From positions 1 to 32,754 of the forward strand of contig JAYMSP010001386.1 of assembly GCA_036897095.1 (NCBI GenBank): a stretch of 32,754 nucleotides of DNA, written 5' to 3'. The translations under genes were made by a program, and so were the position numbers. The DNA comes from Plantago elongata. Taxonomy: Eukaryota > Streptophyta > Magnoliopsida > Lamiales > Plantaginaceae. Positions 31,765 through 32,754 of the stretch are shown piece after piece (within the stretch, counting starts at the first letter, position 1; the number at the start of each line of letters is the position of its first letter). The notes below the pieces were generated by a model. That model made no database searches, was not told the origin of the DNA, and saw only the letters and a list, made by a program, of their open reading frames with translations.

Positions 31765-32014
31765 TTATTTTCCCTCGAGGCCCAGTTTTGAAGTCAGCCA
31801 CCCACAAACTTCATCCATTTCTTCAGGTATAGTGTAGTGGCCAAGGCTGTACAAACAGTTAGTACAATGGTCAAACTGTGCGTCTGAAAAACAAGAGCAT
31901 AGCAGCCAGACATTACATACCTAGGATAGGATTTAAATGTGGTGCTTTGAAATCCAGTAGAAGTCAATCTCTCTGAGGACTTTTCACCAAACTTGTGAGC
32001 AACTACATCATCCA
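31765..32014 (-). CDS. Acyl-protein thioesterase, last two coding exons (partial)
   Basis: Minus-strand gene whose 5' exons lie beyond the right edge. The exon at 32014-31921 encodes DDVVAHKFGEKSSERL through FKSYP; the last exon at 31846-31765 encodes LGHYTIPEEMDEVCGWL through LGLEGK and a stop. The 74-bp intron between them has consensus GTATGT and GTACAG borders. This is the C-terminal part of a plant acyl-protein thioesterase / lysophospholipase-like α/β-hydrolase, which removes palmitate from cysteine residues of proteins. Both remaining triad members are visible: the Asp opening DDVV and the His in LGHYT, matching Asp174 and His208 of human APT1; the Ser nucleophile is upstream, outside the window. 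The upstream acceptor (GTGCAG at 32015-32020) is inferred from homology. Reading straight through the short intron gives a misleading longer ORF with an apparent membrane tail. Confidence 0.9.
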
Positions 32015-32020
32015 CTGCAC

Positions 32021-32754
32021 GAGTATTATCATGTAACTCAGTCAGGCTTGTGAGAAAGAACATCAGTATACGTCAAGTCATGCAGTAAAATTTAAACTGG
32101 AAACATTTTATGCAAGCGTATCTGTCTGTCCATTCACTGGGTATTCTAAGTTTAGCGTGGCTCACTTTTACAAACAAGTAAATGGAATGAAATTAAACAA
32201 GGGAATGCATATTTTGTTGTTTTCTGATTTCTGTGTCCACATAAGCCAACAAAACCAATCATCGCTCTTTTTATGATTTTCACATACAATTACCAATTTG
32301 AATACCATCTTTTACAGTCATAAATGACGTTAATAGCAGCTGAAAACTCCAACTAAAGCATGCAGAGTTATATATATTTTTCTCCAACTCCTCTGTAATC
32401 AAACATAAAGGCCTCATATCCACAAGTGCCCAGAGTACTACTTCCAAGGACAAAATAAATTCCAAATTATGACTGCTACCAGCTACCTGCTCATATGCCT
32501 TCAATTACGTTACATTACAGTCATAAATGACGTTAATAGCTGCTGAAAACTCCAATTAAAGCATGCAGAGTCATATATATATTTTTCTCCAACTCCTCTG
32601 TAATCAAACATATAGGCCTCATATCCACAAGTGCCCAGAGTACTACTTCCAAGGACAAAGTAAATTCCAAATTATGATTGCTACCAGCTACCCTCACTGT
32701 TTCCGTGCATGCTCATATGCCTTTAATTACATTACATTAAACCCACCCCCCCCA
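32021..32754 (-). other. Intron of the acyl-protein thioesterase gene (to window edge)
   Basis: No upstream coding exon of this family (for example the LCHG or GGFSQG-type segments) is visible up to the edge, so I take the stretch as intron. It contains the tandem duplication at 32313-32737 and ends in a short C-run. The 74-codon ORF at 32280-32504 has no family match and lies inside that duplication. Confidence 0.55.
32313..32737. repeat. Tandem duplication of about 203 bp in the thioesterase intron
   Basis: Unit 1 (32313-32515) and unit 2 (32516-32737) both start TACAGTCATAAATGACGTTA and end near GCTCATATGCCTT(C/T)AATTAC(G/A)TTACAT. They match at well over 90% of positions. Unit 2 carries about 17-19 extra bases (CTCACTGTTTCCGTGCA region) before the shared GCTCATATGCC. 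Confidence 0.95.

Noticed and set aside
32280-32504. 74-codon minus-strand ORF as an upstream exon of the thioesterase
   Set aside because: It has no similarity to the α/β-hydrolase segments expected there and coincides with one unit of the tandem duplication.

Overview
The window is nuclear DNA from a flowering plant, most likely a eudicot. The evidence is three intron-split genes of typical plant families, AT-rich introns with GT-AG borders, and a dense load of plant retroelements and small DNA elements. The species cannot be named from sequence alone.

Layout. Bases 1-137 are a Copia reverse-transcriptase scrap, minus strand, that abuts a broken Ty3/gypsy element (about 138-5587, minus strand: protease, zinc knuckles, gag, a separate leader ORF, primer-binding site and a 3.1 kb 5' LTR). 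A tRNA-derived SINE-like piece (5588-5700) touches the LTR end. A plus-strand LINE with a large internal deletion occupies about 5.9-7.74 kb. From 7.75 to 12.4 kb there is AT-rich, gene-free DNA with a 104-bp tandem duplication, a 16-bp palindrome and a GC-rich hairpin cluster. A Copia-type LTR element with matching 5-bp target duplications lies at 12425-16015; its interior is strongly decayed.

The host genes fill the right half. First comes a nine-coding-exon gene (17129-22266, plus) for a 262-residue leucine-rich-repeat protein of the LRRC57 type, with an N-terminal MGC lipidation signal and a probable 3'-UTR intron. Next is FATB (26466-29118, plus), the plastid palmitoyl-ACP thioesterase, 420 residues in six coding exons with a probable 5'-UTR intron. 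Last are the two 3'-most coding exons of an acyl-protein thioesterase (31765-32014, minus), convergent with FATB and running off the right edge.

The host genes share a loose theme. FATB releases palmitate for export from the plastid, acyl-protein thioesterases remove palmitate from proteins, and the LRR protein looks myristoylated and possibly palmitoylated. The sequence shows no co-regulation, so this may be chance. I found no clearly new multi-gene system. The most unusual items are the intact leader ORF and composite LTR of the gypsy element, the Copia/gypsy junction, the hairpin cluster at 10.5 kb, and the FATB upstream ORF whose stop codon is the same whether or not the intron is removed.
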